Shown in pieces: positions 6,167 to 13,125 of a stretch of DNA of 13,125 nt. The position numbers were made by a program, and so were the translations under genes. The number at the start of each line of letters is the position of its first letter. Position 1 is the stretch's first letter. Source of the stretch: Clostridiales bacterium (GTDB lineage Bacteria > Bacillota_A > Clostridia > Christensenellales > Christensenellaceae); contig QANA01000078.1 of assembly GCA_003149735.1 (NCBI GenBank), positions 1 to 13,125 on the forward strand, written 5' to 3'. The notes beneath the pieces were generated by a model. It was not told the origin of the DNA and ran no database searches. It worked only from the letters and a program-made list of their open reading frames with translations.

Positions 6167-7906
6167 TTGATCAACGGCAATACCAACGGAATCAAACAAT
6201 ATATTCTGGATGAAATGGAGCTGATTTACTCACATCAGTGCGGTGCCAATGAATTTATCAGCCCTACGCTCATCGATTTTCTGGCAAAATATACTTCCCT
6301 GTTAGGCAAGGAAATTTCTATCTATCTCTCCCGTGCCGGGCGGGTACTGGATGTTTCTATCGGAGACAGCGATCATGTCAGCCTGCCCTATGTGCGCAAA
6401 CGCAGAGGCCTTCAGGGGCTTTCCGGCGTGCGCTGCATCCATACGCATCCGGGTGGATCTTCCCAGCTTTCTTCGGTAGATATCGGCACACTGCTTTCTT
6501 CCCGGCTGGATTCCATGGCAGCTTTGGCTGTGCGCGACGGAGAAGCCAAAAGCCTGCAGGCAGGTTTCCTTGGTGAAACACTGACCCAGCCCGTTTTATA
6601 CGGTCCTTATTCTATTCATCGCATTCCAAACGCCTATTTTATGGCTGAAATCGAGCGCGCTACCGCCCGTGTCGCAGAATTGATTCGTCTGCAGGATACC
6701 GGAACGCAAAAGGAACGCGCCATTTTGGTCGGCGTCGGTGTACAGGAAAGCGAAATGCAGGAATTGGCCATGCTGGCCGATACGGCCGGTGCAGAGGTAT
6801 TGGGGCAGATGGTGCAATCCAAAGTAAACCGGGAATCCTCTTCCTATATAGGAAAAGGCAAGCTGAAAGAACTTTCTCTCGCAATTTCGGCTTCCGATGC
6901 CGATCTGATCATTGTCAATGACGAATTAACTGCCATTGAAGCACGCAATCTGGAAGAAGCGCTGGGCATCAAGGTCATTGACCGCACTGTGCTGATACTG
7001 GATATTTTCGCCCGCCATGCCAAAACACGGGAAGGCAAACTGCAAGTGGAATTGGCACAGCTGAAATACAACTTACCGCGCCTGTTGGGAGAGGGGCTCT
7101 CCCTTTCCCGCCAGGGTGCCGGAATCGGGACACGCGGCCCAGGTGAAACCAAGTTGGAAGCAGATCGCCGCCGCATTCGTCGCCGTATTTTCGAGTTGGA
7201 AAAAGAAATTGACAAATTAGGAGAACAGCGGAATCTGCGCCGGGAACAGCGCGAAAAAAATCAAGTAAAAGAAGTGGCTTTGGTCGGATATACCAACGCC
7301 GGAAAAACCAGTTTGTTGAATGCCTTGGCCAACACCGAACAATATGCGGAAAACAAGCTGTTTGCCACGCTGGATCCCGTCACCCGAAAAATCTCTTTGC
7401 CTTCCGGAAAAGAAGTACTGTTGACAGATACCGTTGGTTTTGTCAGCAAACTGCCGCATGATCTGGTAAGCGCTTTCCGTTCCACCTTGGAAGAAGCAAC
7501 GCGTGCCGATTTGCTGCTCGAGATTTCGGATGCCTCTAATCCCGAAAATTTCCATCAGATACAGGTGGTACATGAAGTTCTATCCAGCCTTGGCGCACAG
7601 GATAAGCCTCTGATACACGTCTATAATAAAGCCGACTTGTTAGCCGAGCTTCCACAGCAGATTGCCCCCAATTCTTACTATGTTTCCGCCAAGACACAGC
7701 AGGGGCTTGACCAGCTTTTGGAAGCAATCGACGTTGCGCTGCGACCCAAGCTGATAGAAGTTTCGCTGAAATTGGGCTATCAGGAAGGCGCCAAACTGGC
7801 ACAACTGCAAAAATATGCCGAGCAAATCGATATCGACTATCAGGATACCTGCATGAATATTCGGGCTCTGCTGCCCGAAACAGCTGCGCGGCGCATTCTT
7901 TCCTGA
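6167..7906 (+). CDS. hflX: HflX ribosome-associated GTPase with N-terminal JAMM/MPN-like domain
   Basis: HflX binds 50S and 70S ribosomes and splits stalled or stress-damaged ribosomes using its GTPase. This protein has 579 residues; many HflX proteins have about 400-430. The conventional part starts near residue 184 (RAILVGVG) with the HflX N-terminal domain, then the conserved RGPGETKLE segment and coiled-coil linker (about 323-365), then the G domain: G1 GYTNAGKT (374-381), T401, G3 DTVGF (421-425), G4 NKAD (487-490) and G5 SAK (507-509). The extra residues 1-150 carry E49 and, 43 residues later, HTH-x7-S-x2-D (H92, H94, S102, D105), the complete zinc-binding JAMM signature. This suggests an attached metalloprotease or isopeptidase domain (inference). 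TTG at 6167 is the start because AAGGAG lies 7 bases upstream and no better codon exists. The gene is monocistronic and ends at a hairpin shared with the convergent methyltransferase. Confidence 0.95.
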   Translation: MINGNTNGIKQYILDEMELIYSHQCGANEFISPTLIDFLAKYTSLLGKEISIYLSRAGRVLDVSIGDSDHVSLPYVRKRRGLQGLSGVRCIHTHPGGSSQLSSVDIGTLLSSRLDSMAALAVRDGEAKSLQAGFLGETLTQPVLYGPYSIHRIPNAYFMAEIERATARVAELIRLQDTGTQKERAILVGVGVQESEMQELAMLADTAGAEVLGQMVQSKVNRESSSYIGKGKLKELSLAISASDADLIIVNDELTAIEARNLEEALGIKVIDRTVLILDIFARHAKTREGKLQVELAQLKYNLPRLLGEGLSLSRQGAGIGTRGPGETKLEADRRRIRRRIFELEKEIDKLGEQRNLRREQREKNQVKEVALVGYTNAGKTSLLNALANTEQYAENKLFATLDPVTRKISLPSGKEVLLTDTVGFVSKLPHDLVSAFRSTLEEATRADLLLEISDASNPENFHQIQVVHEVLSSLGAQDKPLIHVYNKADLLAELPQQIAPNSYYVSAKTQQGLDQLLEAIDVALRPKLIEVSLKLGYQEGAKLAQLQKYAEQIDIDYQDTCMNIRALLPETAARRILS

Positions 7907-7925
7907 AAACCTTCATTCCAATAAA

Positions 7926-7962
7926 ACAAGACCGTGCCTATCACTTTTCCGCACGGTCTTGT
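7926..7962. terminator. Bidirectional terminator between hflX and the methyltransferase
   Basis: ACAAGACCGTGC and GCACGGTCTTGT form a perfect 12-bp stem with a 13-base loop between two convergent genes. The tail is TTTTATT on the minus strand and TGATTTT on the plus strand. Confidence 0.75.
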
Positions 7963-7975
7963 TGATTTTCCGCAT

Positions 7976-8728
7976 TTATTTATCCAGCTTACCCCAAAAA
8001 AGAACTGTGGTGTTTTTTACCGTGATATATTTTTCCGGAGTCCATTCATCCAACAACTTGCGCAGCTCGCTTCGATAATATCCATAGCAGGGATCCTGTG
8101 GATTCGGTGCATAGGAAGAAGAAAGGCTCCTCTCAATAAATTGTTCTTTTTCATAACAAAGAGGAAAAGCAAACTCCTGCCTTTGCAACGCCTGCCCAAA
8201 AAATTTCTCTGCAGCCGTTTCCGTTTTTTCCAGACCATGTTTTAAGGAAGAAAATCCCGGGCAATACTTCTGGCAGAGCATATGTTGTTTTTGCGTAAAC
8301 GGATCCTGATAGTCGCGTGCATTAATTAGCAGGCAAACAATTCCCTCCCGTTTTAAAATCCGCTGGCATTCCGCTAAAAATGCCGCTGTATCCAACCAGT
8401 GAAAAGAAGAAGCCGCCGCTATCAAATCAAAAGAATCCGCAGGCAGCCCCGTCTCTTCGGCAGAAGCAGCTACGATATGCAGCTTGTATTCTGTCCCCAG
8501 GTTTTTTTCCAACTTTGCCCGCATTTGCGCATTGGGCTCGACAGCATAGGTTTCAATACCATGCCGTAACAGTTCTCTGGTAAAAATACCTGTCCCAGCG
8601 CCAATATCCGCTGCTTTTGCTTCTGCCTTCACCCAGCCCATAATCGCCTGCACAGCTTCCGGCGCATATCCCGGCCGTGCACGATCATAATAATCTGCCC
8701 GCTGATTAAATACAGTCTCATTTGCCAT
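7976..8728 (-). CDS. Class I SAM-dependent methyltransferase
   Basis: A 250-residue Rossmann-fold methyltransferase. Motif I is DIGAGTG (41-47). The acidic residue ending strand 2 is E64 (in VEPN). Post-motif ADSFDLIAAASSFHWLD (97-113) resembles the UbiE/Tam-like family, which acts on small molecules. The C-terminal half (about 135-250) is probably the substrate lid, and the substrate cannot be read from sequence. The ATG has GGGGA about 7 bases upstream. It lies 78 bases downstream of glycyl-tRNA synthetase on the same strand, but a terminator intervenes, so it is expressed by read-through or by a promoter I could not see. Length and motifs are intact. Confidence 0.9.
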   Translation of the reverse strand: MANETVFNQRADYYDRARPGYAPEAVQAIMGWVKAEAKAADIGAGTGIFTRELLRHGIETYAVEPNAQMRAKLEKNLGTEYKLHIVAASAEETGLPADSFDLIAAASSFHWLDTAAFLAECQRILKREGIVCLLINARDYQDPFTQKQHMLCQKYCPGFSSLKHGLEKTETAAEKFFGQALQRQEFAFPLCYEKEQFIERSLSSSYAPNPQDPCYGYYRSELRKLLDEWTPEKYITVKNTTVLFWGKLDK

Positions 8729-8765
8729 TTTTCCGTCCCCTATTCTTCTTGCCTGCTTTCGCAGA

Positions 8766-8800
8766 GAAAAAGCGGCCGCAAAACCTGCCGCCGCTTTTTC
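8766..8800 (-). terminator. Terminator of glycyl-tRNA synthetase
   Basis: GAAAAAGCGGC and GCCGCTTTTTC form a perfect 11-bp stem with a 13-base loop, just after the stop at 8807. The T-run lies within the 3' arm on the minus strand. Confidence 0.7.
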
Positions 8801-8806
8801 ATAGCC

Positions 8807-10198
8807 TTAGAAATTTTCTTTTTCTTCCAGGAATGCTGCCAACTTTTCAATAGGCATACGCACCTGTTCCATGGTATCACGATCACGTACGGTGACACAG
8901 CCATCTGTTTCGGTATCAAAATCCACCGTAATGCAGTAGGGAGTGCCTATTTCATCCTGACGGCGATAACGCTTACCGATGCTGCCGGCAACGTCATAAT
9001 CTACGTTGTGATGCTTGAGCAGCATGGAATAAATCTCATCCGCTTTATCAGAAAGTTTTTTGGAAAGCGGCAGGATTGCTGCCTTATAAGGCGCCAGCGC
9101 CGGGTGCAAATGCATCACGACACGCGTATCACCATTTTCCAGTTGTTCTTCATCATAAGCTTCGCAAAGGAACGCCAGTGCCACACGGTCTGCTCCCAGA
9201 GACGGTTCAATGCAATAAGGCACATATTTTTCATTGGTAATCGGATCCTGATAAATGAAGTTTTCACCGGAATGTTCCATATGCGCTTTCAAATCGAAAT
9301 CCGTACGATCAGCAACACCCCAAAGTTCGCCCCAACCAAAGGGGAAGAGATATTCAATATCCGTTGTCGCGTTGGAATAGTGGGAGAGCTCTTCCGGCTC
9401 ATGATCACGCAGACGCATAGTTTCCTTGGAAATACCCAGATCCTGCAGGAATTTAGCACAATAATCCTTCCAATAATGGAACCACTGCATTTCCTCTGCC
9501 GGATTGCAGAAAAATTCCAGCTCCATCTGCTCAAATTCCCGAGTACGGAAGGTAAAATTGCCGGGGGTAATCTCATTACGGAACGATTTGCCAATCTGAG
9601 CAATACCCATAGGCATCTTTCTTCTGGTCGTACGCAATACGTTTTTGAAGTTCACAAAAATACCCTGTGCCGTTTCGGGGCGCAAATAGATCTGAGAAGC
9701 TGTATCCTCATTGACGCCCTGAAAAGTCTTAAACATCAGGTTAAACTTGCGAATAGATGTAAAATTAGCCTTTGCGCCGCAGGAAGGGCAAGGGATATGC
9801 TCCGCAATGAAAGCTTCCATTTCTTCGTTGGACATTACGGCAACGTCAATCTCCTCTCCTCTTTCAAATGCATATTCCTCAATCAGCTTATCCGCACGGA
9901 AACGCTCATGGCAAGATTTGCAGTCCATCAACGGGTCATTAAATCCTCCCACATGGCCGGAAGCAACCCAAGTCTCCGGATTCATGAGAATGGCGCAATC
10001 CAAACCGACATTATAACGGCTTTCCGTAACAAACTTACGCCACCATGCCTTTTTCACATTGTTCTTGAATTCCACGCCAAGGGGGCCATAGTCCCATGTA
10101 TTGGCGAGACCGCCATAGATCTCCGAGCCGGGGAAAATAAACCCTCTGCCTTTACACAGCGCGACGATTTTATCCATAGTCTTTGCTTTGGGATCCAT
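8807..10198 (-). CDS. glyQS: Glycine--tRNA ligase, dimeric single-chain type
   Basis: Class II aminoacyl-tRNA synthetase that charges tRNA-Gly with glycine in the cytoplasm. The 463 residues are typical of the homodimeric form, not the alpha2-beta2 GlyQ/GlyS form. Visible are the N-terminal [12 protein letters not shown] block, a zinc-ribbon insertion with C93, C96, C137 and C140, motif 2 around IGKSFRNEI (202-210), MELEFF (225-230), motif 3 [13 protein letters not shown] (331-343) and the C-terminal anticodon-binding domain (about 365-460). ATG at 10198 follows AGGAGG by 9 bases; the in-frame TTG at 10201 gives one extra residue and cannot be excluded. A glycine T-box leader directly upstream makes expression depend on uncharged tRNA-Gly. 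Nothing looks abnormal. Confidence 0.97.
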   Translation of the reverse strand: MDPKAKTMDKIVALCKGRGFIFPGSEIYGGLANTWDYGPLGVEFKNNVKKAWWRKFVTESRYNVGLDCAILMNPETWVASGHVGGFNDPLMDCKSCHERFRADKLIEEYAFERGEEIDVAVMSNEEMEAFIAEHIPCPSCGAKANFTSIRKFNLMFKTFQGVNEDTASQIYLRPETAQGIFVNFKNVLRTTRRKMPMGIAQIGKSFRNEITPGNFTFRTREFEQMELEFFCNPAEEMQWFHYWKDYCAKFLQDLGISKETMRLRDHEPEELSHYSNATTDIEYLFPFGWGELWGVADRTDFDLKAHMEHSGENFIYQDPITNEKYVPYCIEPSLGADRVALAFLCEAYDEEQLENGDTRVVMHLHPALAPYKAAILPLSKKLSDKADEIYSMLLKHHNVDYDVAGSIGKRYRRQDEIGTPYCITVDFDTETDGCVTVRDRDTMEQVRMPIEKLAAFLEEKENF

Positions 10199-10244
10199 CA
10201 ATACCTACCTCCTGATATAATGTTCTCATTCTAATTTAATTCAA

Positions 10245-10448
10245 TAAAAAAAGCCTTTCATCCCTTAAGGGACGAAAGGCTACCTTCCGTGGTTCCACCC
10301 TCATTGGCAAAAAGCCCGCTTCTTTGCTGCAGCCCGTTTGCGGAGTCGCCTTCCAAAGTATATCTTCCTGCAGTTTACACCAGCCACTGCCTCTCTTTAC
10401 CGCCAATATACCCGTTTTTCTCCGGCTGCTCATATAAAATTATCCTTG
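10245..10448 (-). promoter_or_regulatory. Glycine T-box leader of glyQS
   Basis: This mRNA leader binds tRNA-Gly; uncharged tRNA stabilises an antiterminator and lets glyQS be transcribed. The T-box core AGGGTGGAACCACGG is at 10301-10287. The terminator stem (10281-10252) has 13 pairs with one G-T and is followed by T-run 10252-10246. Stem I can be followed by eye: GCAGCC with GGCTGC at the base, CGGAG with CTCCG, then GTATAT with ATATAC, and the distal GCAGT/ACTGC arm with loop GGCTGGTGTAA. The 3' side of the specifier loop reads GGAAGGCGA, placing specifier codon GGC (10350-10348), a glycine codon. There is little room for a stem II/IIA-B, so it resembles the short glycine class. Confidence 0.95.
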
Positions 10449-10454
10449 CATTAC

Positions 10455-10484
10455 ATCATAAATCAAAGCGATCATTTCTGTCAA
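10455..10484 (-). promoter_or_regulatory. Promoter of the T-box/glyQS transcript
   Basis: On the minus strand a perfect TTGACA (10484-10479), 18 bases and TATGAT (10460-10455) precede the leader, putting the start near 10448. Confidence 0.75.
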
Positions 10485-10613
10485 GCCATTTATACGACTT
10501 TTTTGTTTCCGCAAATTTTTCATCAAAAAAAGCGGCACCAAAATCCTGCTTATGCGTATTATACACTAAAGCCCCAAGCGAGGGCAAAAAATCATCAATC
10601 AGGAGGAACGAAT

Positions 10614-10796
10614 ATGTGTAACGGTGGATTTGGCGGCAGCAATTGTTGGTGGATCATTATCCTGCTTCTGTGCTGTGGTGGTTGTGGCAATGGTAATAAC
10701 TCTGGCTTTGATAATTGCCTGTGGCCGATCATCCTGCTGCTCTGCTGCTGCAACAACGGTTCTCAGGAAAACTCTTCCTGCGGCTGCGGTTGCTAA
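10614..10796 (+). CDS. Cys/Gly-rich two-hairpin miniprotein
   Basis: A 60-residue protein with 12 Cys and about 12 Gly. The ATG is set by AGGAGG with perfect spacing; an upstream open frame from 10338 overlaps the T-box and is not used. Two imperfect repeats are visible: a Cys-Trp or Cys-Leu-Trp start, a short run of Ile/Leu (WWIIILLL at 12-19, WPIILLL at 37-43), then a cysteine cluster (CCGGC at 20-24, CCC at 44-46). It ends in CGCGC. The hydrophobic runs are only 7-8 residues, shorter than a full membrane helix. Similar small proteins of gut Clostridia are often labelled high-cysteine chorion-like, a name with no functional meaning. Metal binding, a spore or envelope role, or membrane insertion are guesses. 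It lies divergent from glyQS; no clear promoter was found. Confidence 0.75.
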   Translation: MCNGGFGGSNCWWIIILLLCCGGCGNGNNSGFDNCLWPIILLLCCCNNGSQENSSCGCGC

Positions 10797-10824
10797 ACAA
10801 AGCGCTTGTTTACGATAACATAAT

Positions 10825-10844
10825 GCACTGCCCGCAGGCAGTGC
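10825..10844 (+). repeat. Hairpin downstream of the miniprotein
   Basis: GCACTGCC and GGCAGTGC form a perfect 8-bp stem with a CGCA loop 28 bases after the miniprotein stop. No T-run follows, so it is more likely a 3'-end stability element than a terminator. Confidence 0.5.
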
Positions 10845-10870
10845 TGCCAAACAAACTATATCACGGTACA

Positions 10871-10899
10871 GCACCGGCCCTAGCAATTCGGGCCGGTGC
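10871..10899 (+). terminator. Probable terminator of the miniprotein gene
   Basis: GCACCGGCCC and GGGCCGGTGC form a very GC-rich perfect 10-bp stem with a 9-base loop, followed by CTTATTGTGTT. The stem is strong but the T-run is imperfect. Confidence 0.6.
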
Positions 10900-10934
10900 C
10901 TTATTGTGTTCCCGGTTTTCACTTCAAAAAGGAA

Positions 10935-10963
10935 TTGTATTGCCCCTATAAAAATAGTACAAT
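10935..10963 (+). promoter_or_regulatory. Promoter of the D-lyxose isomerase gene
   Basis: TTGTAT (10935-10940), 17 bases and TACAAT (10958-10963) lie 50 bases before the ATG at 11014. No operator or cre-like site stands out. Confidence 0.65.
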
Positions 10964-11013
10964 GAAAAAGGGCCTTTCACCATGATTATTTTAAAAGGGG
11001 AATACTTTGTTTT

Positions 11014-11694
11014 ATGAAACGCAGTGAGATTAATGCGATTTTAAGAGAGGCAATGCGCTTTATTGATTCCTTTCATTTTGCACTTCCGCCTTTCGCTTAC
11101 TGGAAACCGGAGGAATGGGCTAAAAAAGGCCCTGAATGCAACGAAATCCGGGATAATATGTTAGGTTGGGATATTACCGATTATGGATTGGGGCGTTTTT
11201 CCGAAGTTGGTTTAGTCTTAATTACGATTCGAAATGGTAATCAGAACAACCCTGCCTATACAAAACCTTATGCTGAAAAATTGCTGATCAGCCAGGAAGG
11301 GCAAGTTTGCCCTATGCATTTCCATTGGAAAAAGATGGAAGATATCATCAACCGTGGCGGCGGTACGCTGATGATGCAGCTCTATAATTCCACCCCCGAA
11401 GAGGAGCTGGATCTGCTGAATCCTGTGCATGTTGTTTCTGATGGAGTCGCGCTTACCGTTCCTGCAGGCACTGTTCTGGAATTACAGCCCGGGCAAAGTG
11501 TTACACTCACCCATGGTATGTATCATGCTTTCTGGGCAAAAGAAGGCAGTGGTGCCGTATTGATCGGCGAAGTCAGCCAATGCAACGACGATAATACCGA
11601 TAATCGTTTCCTGGAACCGATGGGGCGCTTCCCGCAAATCGAGGAAGATGAGCCGCCGCTTCGCCTGCTTTGTACCGAATATCCCTCTGCTTAA
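11014..11694 (+). CDS. D-lyxose ketol-isomerase
   Basis: A 226-residue cupin-fold sugar isomerase that interconverts D-lyxose and D-xylulose (members also act on D-mannose/D-fructose) with a divalent metal, typically Mn(II). The length matches the family. The metal site is complete: H102 and H104 in MHFHWKKMED, E109 in the same segment, and H171 in GMYHAFW. The N-terminal helical part (1-60) and NRGGGTLMMQLYN (113-125) are also typical. The ATG follows an AGGGG by about 13 bases, a rather wide gap; the protein N-terminus MKRSEINAIL nevertheless fits. No sugar transporter, kinase or regulator is nearby, so the gene sits apart from any visible pentose pathway and its substrate in the cell is uncertain. 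Confidence 0.92.
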   Translation: MKRSEINAILREAMRFIDSFHFALPPFAYWKPEEWAKKGPECNEIRDNMLGWDITDYGLGRFSEVGLVLITIRNGNQNNPAYTKPYAEKLLISQEGQVCPMHFHWKKMEDIINRGGGTLMMQLYNSTPEEELDLLNPVHVVSDGVALTVPAGTVLELQPGQSVTLTHGMYHAFWAKEGSGAVLIGEVSQCNDDNTDNRFLEPMGRFPQIEEDEPPLRLLCTEYPSA

Positions 11695-11697
11695 AAT

Positions 11698-11728
11698 AAT
11701 GCCTGCCCCGATTTAATGGGCAGGCATT
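11698..11728 (+). terminator. Terminator of the D-lyxose isomerase gene
   Basis: AATGCCTGCCC and GGGCAGGCATT form a perfect 11-bp stem 4 bases past the stop, ending in TTTTCATT. It lies between convergent genes and may also stop the CarD transcript. Confidence 0.85.
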
Positions 11729-11770
11729 TTCATTCGCTTTTTCTTCTATTTGATTGCTCTCTTGCTTCCG

Positions 11771-12274
11771 CTAATTTTCCACCTTCATGCCGGCTGCAAT
11801 TTCTTCTTTACTTACACCCAGTGCCGTGGCCAGTTCTCCGAAAATCAGTTCTTCCGCTTTTCCTTCGTAAAGTTTATCGGTTTGGCAGAGTTTTTTACCG
11901 TTTCGCTCTGCACTGTTCTTCTTGGCATATATATAGGCCAACAGCTGCAATACATCCAAAATATTCCCTGTCTCCAACAGGGATTTATAATAATTTGGCA
12001 GCTCACGCTGTTCCAGTTCGGGAGGTTGTGCACCATACTGCTTCAGCAGCTGCGGAATCTGCTCCAGCAATTTCTGCGCTTCTTCCTTTTCCAAAATCGG
12101 GCGCATCGGCACCTTTGCATCTACCGGAATGAAAATTGTTTCGCTGCCATAAACCGGTTCCAGCGTATAATACAATTTTCCTGTATCTATGCCTGAAAGC
12201 TGAGGTTCCCCCACTGCTTTAACTTTGCATACACCAGTCTTGCCATACATAATATAGGAACCCGTTTCAAACAT
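11771..12274 (-). CDS. CarD/CdnL-family transcription regulator
   Basis: A 167-residue protein. The N-terminal domain (about 1-55) is the RNA-polymerase-beta-binding Tudor-like module (ETGSYIMYGKTGVCKV, then YYTLEPVYGSETIFIPVD). The rest is the helical DNA-contacting domain, with NYYKSLLETGN and a C-terminal helix bundle. CarD proteins bind RNA polymerase and stabilise open promoter complexes, adjusting rRNA and housekeeping transcription; no target is implied here. ATG 12274 is preferred because the conserved domain starts there and GGAGGTGA lies upstream at about 11 bases; upstream in-frame starts (to 12322) would add a tail that overlaps the promoter and ribosome binding site. It is single and convergent with D-lyxose isomerase. 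Confidence 0.88.
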   Translation of the reverse strand: MFETGSYIMYGKTGVCKVKAVGEPQLSGIDTGKLYYTLEPVYGSETIFIPVDAKVPMRPILEKEEAQKLLEQIPQLLKQYGAQPPELEQRELPNYYKSLLETGNILDVLQLLAYIYAKKNSAERNGKKLCQTDKLYEGKAEELIFGELATALGVSKEEIAAGMKVEN

Positions 12275-12307
12275 ATATACTTTCACCTCCATATAATTTT
12301 CAATACA

Positions 12308-12318
12308 ATTATAGTATA
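12308..12318 (-). promoter_or_regulatory. -10 region of the CarD gene
   Basis: Overlapping TATACT (12318-12313) and TATAAT (12313-12308) on the minus strand lie 34-44 bases before the ATG. TTACGT at 17 bases from the first is a weak -35. Confidence 0.45.
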
Positions 12319-12319
12319 G

Positions 12320-12571
12320 CACAAATTTTGGTTTTACGTAAGAGGTTATTATAAAAAGTTATGCGCAGCAGCTTTTATTTTTTTCAAAATCGCTGGTTAT
12401 ATTGGGGATATTCTTTATTTCGTCGTTGCCTCGCAGATTATCTCCCACCTATATACCGACAATATTTTTTTGTAAATGGAGATTCGTCTTCATTTGTCTT
12501 AATGTACAGCAATTTTATTTTACAATATTTGTAAATCTATGTCCTTTATCTTTTTCACAGAAAAAGACAAA
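12320..12571. other. AT-rich intergenic region
   Basis: No gene is recognisable in this T-rich stretch. The only structure is a 9-bp hairpin with a TTCG loop at 12474-12495 (AAATGGAGA with TCTTCATTT). It has no following T-run in either direction. Open frames here read into the tRNA and are not credible. Confidence 0.5.
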
Positions 12572-12610
12572 AACAAAAGAACCTGTTCAAAACGAACAGG
12601 TTCTTTTGTT
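12572..12610 (-). terminator. Terminator of tRNA-Thr
   Basis: A perfect 17-bp stem with a 5-base loop and T-rich minus-strand tail. It starts at the final A of the tRNA CCA end, so terminator and tRNA share one base and the transcript has almost no trailer before the hairpin. Confidence 0.85.
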
Positions 12611-12686
12611 GGAGCTGGTGATGAGAATCGAACTCATGAACCTCTTCATTACCAATGAAGTGCTCTACCGACTGAGCTACACCAGC
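12610..12686 (-). tRNA. tRNA-Thr (anticodon GGT)
   Basis: Cloverleaf with encoded CCA. The acceptor is GCTGGTG with CACCAGC, the D arm is GCTC/GAGC, and the anticodon stem is CTTCA/TGAAG around TTGGTAA, giving anticodon GGT (reads ACC and ACU). The T loop is TTCGATT. It stands as a single-gene unit with its own promoter and terminator. Confidence 0.96.
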
Positions 12687-12697
12687 ACTGCCCATCT

Positions 12698-12726
12698 ATT
12701 GTATCTCAAAATTCAGTGGATTTCAA
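12698..12726 (-). promoter_or_regulatory. Promoter of tRNA-Thr
   Basis: On the minus strand TTGAAA (12726-12721), 17 bases and TACAAT (12703-12698) end 11 bases before the mature tRNA, implying a very short 5' leader. Confidence 0.75.
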
Positions 12727-12802
12727 TACTTTTTCGTATATTTTTGAATAAATTTGAAAATAAAATCAAACAATTCATTTCCAAGCTATCACATATGGAA
12801 TT

Positions 12803-13125
12803 TCAATCAAAATGATAATTTTCGTAAGGAACCAGTTTCGCTAACACCGCAAACCGTTTTGCATGGTTTCCGCGAACACAAGTGGAAAGCATAACCACTT
12901 GTTCATCCTTACTCACTTGTACGTCCGTCTGTATGAGCGATCCTTGCGCAAGCATTTGGATATCCGCCATAAAATCATCTCTGTCCGTAAAAGAAATACG
13001 ATAATTATCCAAATCGGCCTCAATCTCCCGCGCCGCAAAAATTTGCAGCACATAAACCTGGTCCGGCACAGCCAAAAGCAAGTACGGATGTTCTTCATAA
13101 TACTGTTGATCTCTATATTCCAACA
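12803..13125 (-). CDS. Class B sortase, C-terminal part
   Basis: Partial: the gene enters from the right edge, so its N-terminus, membrane anchor and catalytic His are outside the window. The visible roughly 107 residues show the sortase barrel end: YEEHPYLLLAVPDQVYVLQIF (strands), an acidic DRDDFMADIQML helix of the class B insertion, then VVMLSTCVRGNHAKRFAVLAKLV. That block carries the catalytic Cys of LSTC and the catalytic Arg eight residues on. Sortases are extracellular transpeptidases that anchor sorting-signal proteins to the wall or assemble pili; class B members often serve iron-uptake or spore proteins. No substrate gene is visible here. The stop is TGA at 12805-12803, without an obvious terminator before the tRNA-Thr promoter. 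Confidence 0.85.
   Translation of the reverse strand, partial: LEYRDQQYYEEHPYLLLAVPDQVYVLQIFAAREIEADLDNYRISFTDRDDFMADIQMLAQGSLIQTDVQVSKDEQVVMLSTCVRGNHAKRFAVLAKLVPYENYHFD

Noticed and set aside
9008..10234. Open frame of 408 residues on the plus strand
   Set aside because: It is antisense to glyQS, whose conserved motifs are unmistakable, and it has no recognisable domain or ribosome binding site.
10338..10613. Upstream extension of the Cys-rich miniprotein frame
   Set aside because: It overlaps the T-box leader and promoter on the other strand; the AGGAGG before 10614 sets the start.
12402..12815. Plus-strand frame of 137 residues
   Set aside because: It reads through the tRNA-Thr terminator and the tRNA itself in antisense.
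1..13125. CRISPR array, insertion sequence or defence island
   Set aside because: No spaced direct repeats, transposase, nuclease or toxin-antitoxin pair was found by reading both strands.

Overview
The window looks like a chromosomal stretch from a low- to mid-GC Gram-positive anaerobe of the class Clostridia, probably a gut Oscillospiraceae/Ruminococcaceae-like lineage. This rests on the gene set (LCP protein, class B sortase, CarD-family regulator, single-chain glycyl-tRNA synthetase behind a glycine T-box, D-lyxose isomerase), strong GGAGG-type ribosome binding sites with some TTG/GTG starts, sigma-A-like promoters and many U-tailed hairpin terminators. The species call is inference; no 16S or other marker is present.

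Layout, left to right. Positions 1-453 (-) hold the N-terminal part of an LCP cell-wall glycopolymer transferase that runs off the left edge. It is divergent from a small VOC/glyoxalase-fold protein (674-1054, +). A long perfect-stem hairpin (1151-1200) separates that gene from an RCC1-repeat gene on the minus strand (1199-2892) broken by two single-base insertions. A lipoprotein with a transglutaminase-like C-H-D triad follows (3135-4490, +). Positions 4491-5650 form a decayed tract: a GNAT acetyltransferase pseudogene (one nonsense codon, one frameshift), hydrophobic remnants, and terminators with no intact gene in front of them. A GC-richer non-coding segment and tRNA-Arg(CCG) follow.

The second half is compact housekeeping DNA: hflX (6167-7906, +), a SAM methyltransferase (7976-8728, -), glycyl-tRNA synthetase (8807-10198, -) and its T-box leader (about 10245-10448, -). 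Next come a 60-residue Cys/Gly-rich membrane-type miniprotein (10614-10796, +), D-lyxose isomerase (11014-11694, +), a CarD-family regulator (11771-12274, -), tRNA-Thr(GGT) (12610-12686, -) and the C-terminal half of a class B sortase that enters from the right edge (12803-13125, -). Most genes are single transcription units with their own promoter and terminator; there is no large operon or obvious multi-gene defence or metabolic system.

The most interesting object is HflX. Its N-terminal extension of about 150 residues carries a complete JAMM metalloprotease signature (E49, H92, H94, S102, D105) fused to the ribosome-associated GTPase, which suggests a metal-dependent isopeptidase or protease activity coupled to ribosome rescue. 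The Cys-rich double-hairpin miniprotein, the possible small RNA upstream of an orphan terminator, and the clustered single-base frameshifts are the next items worth a look.
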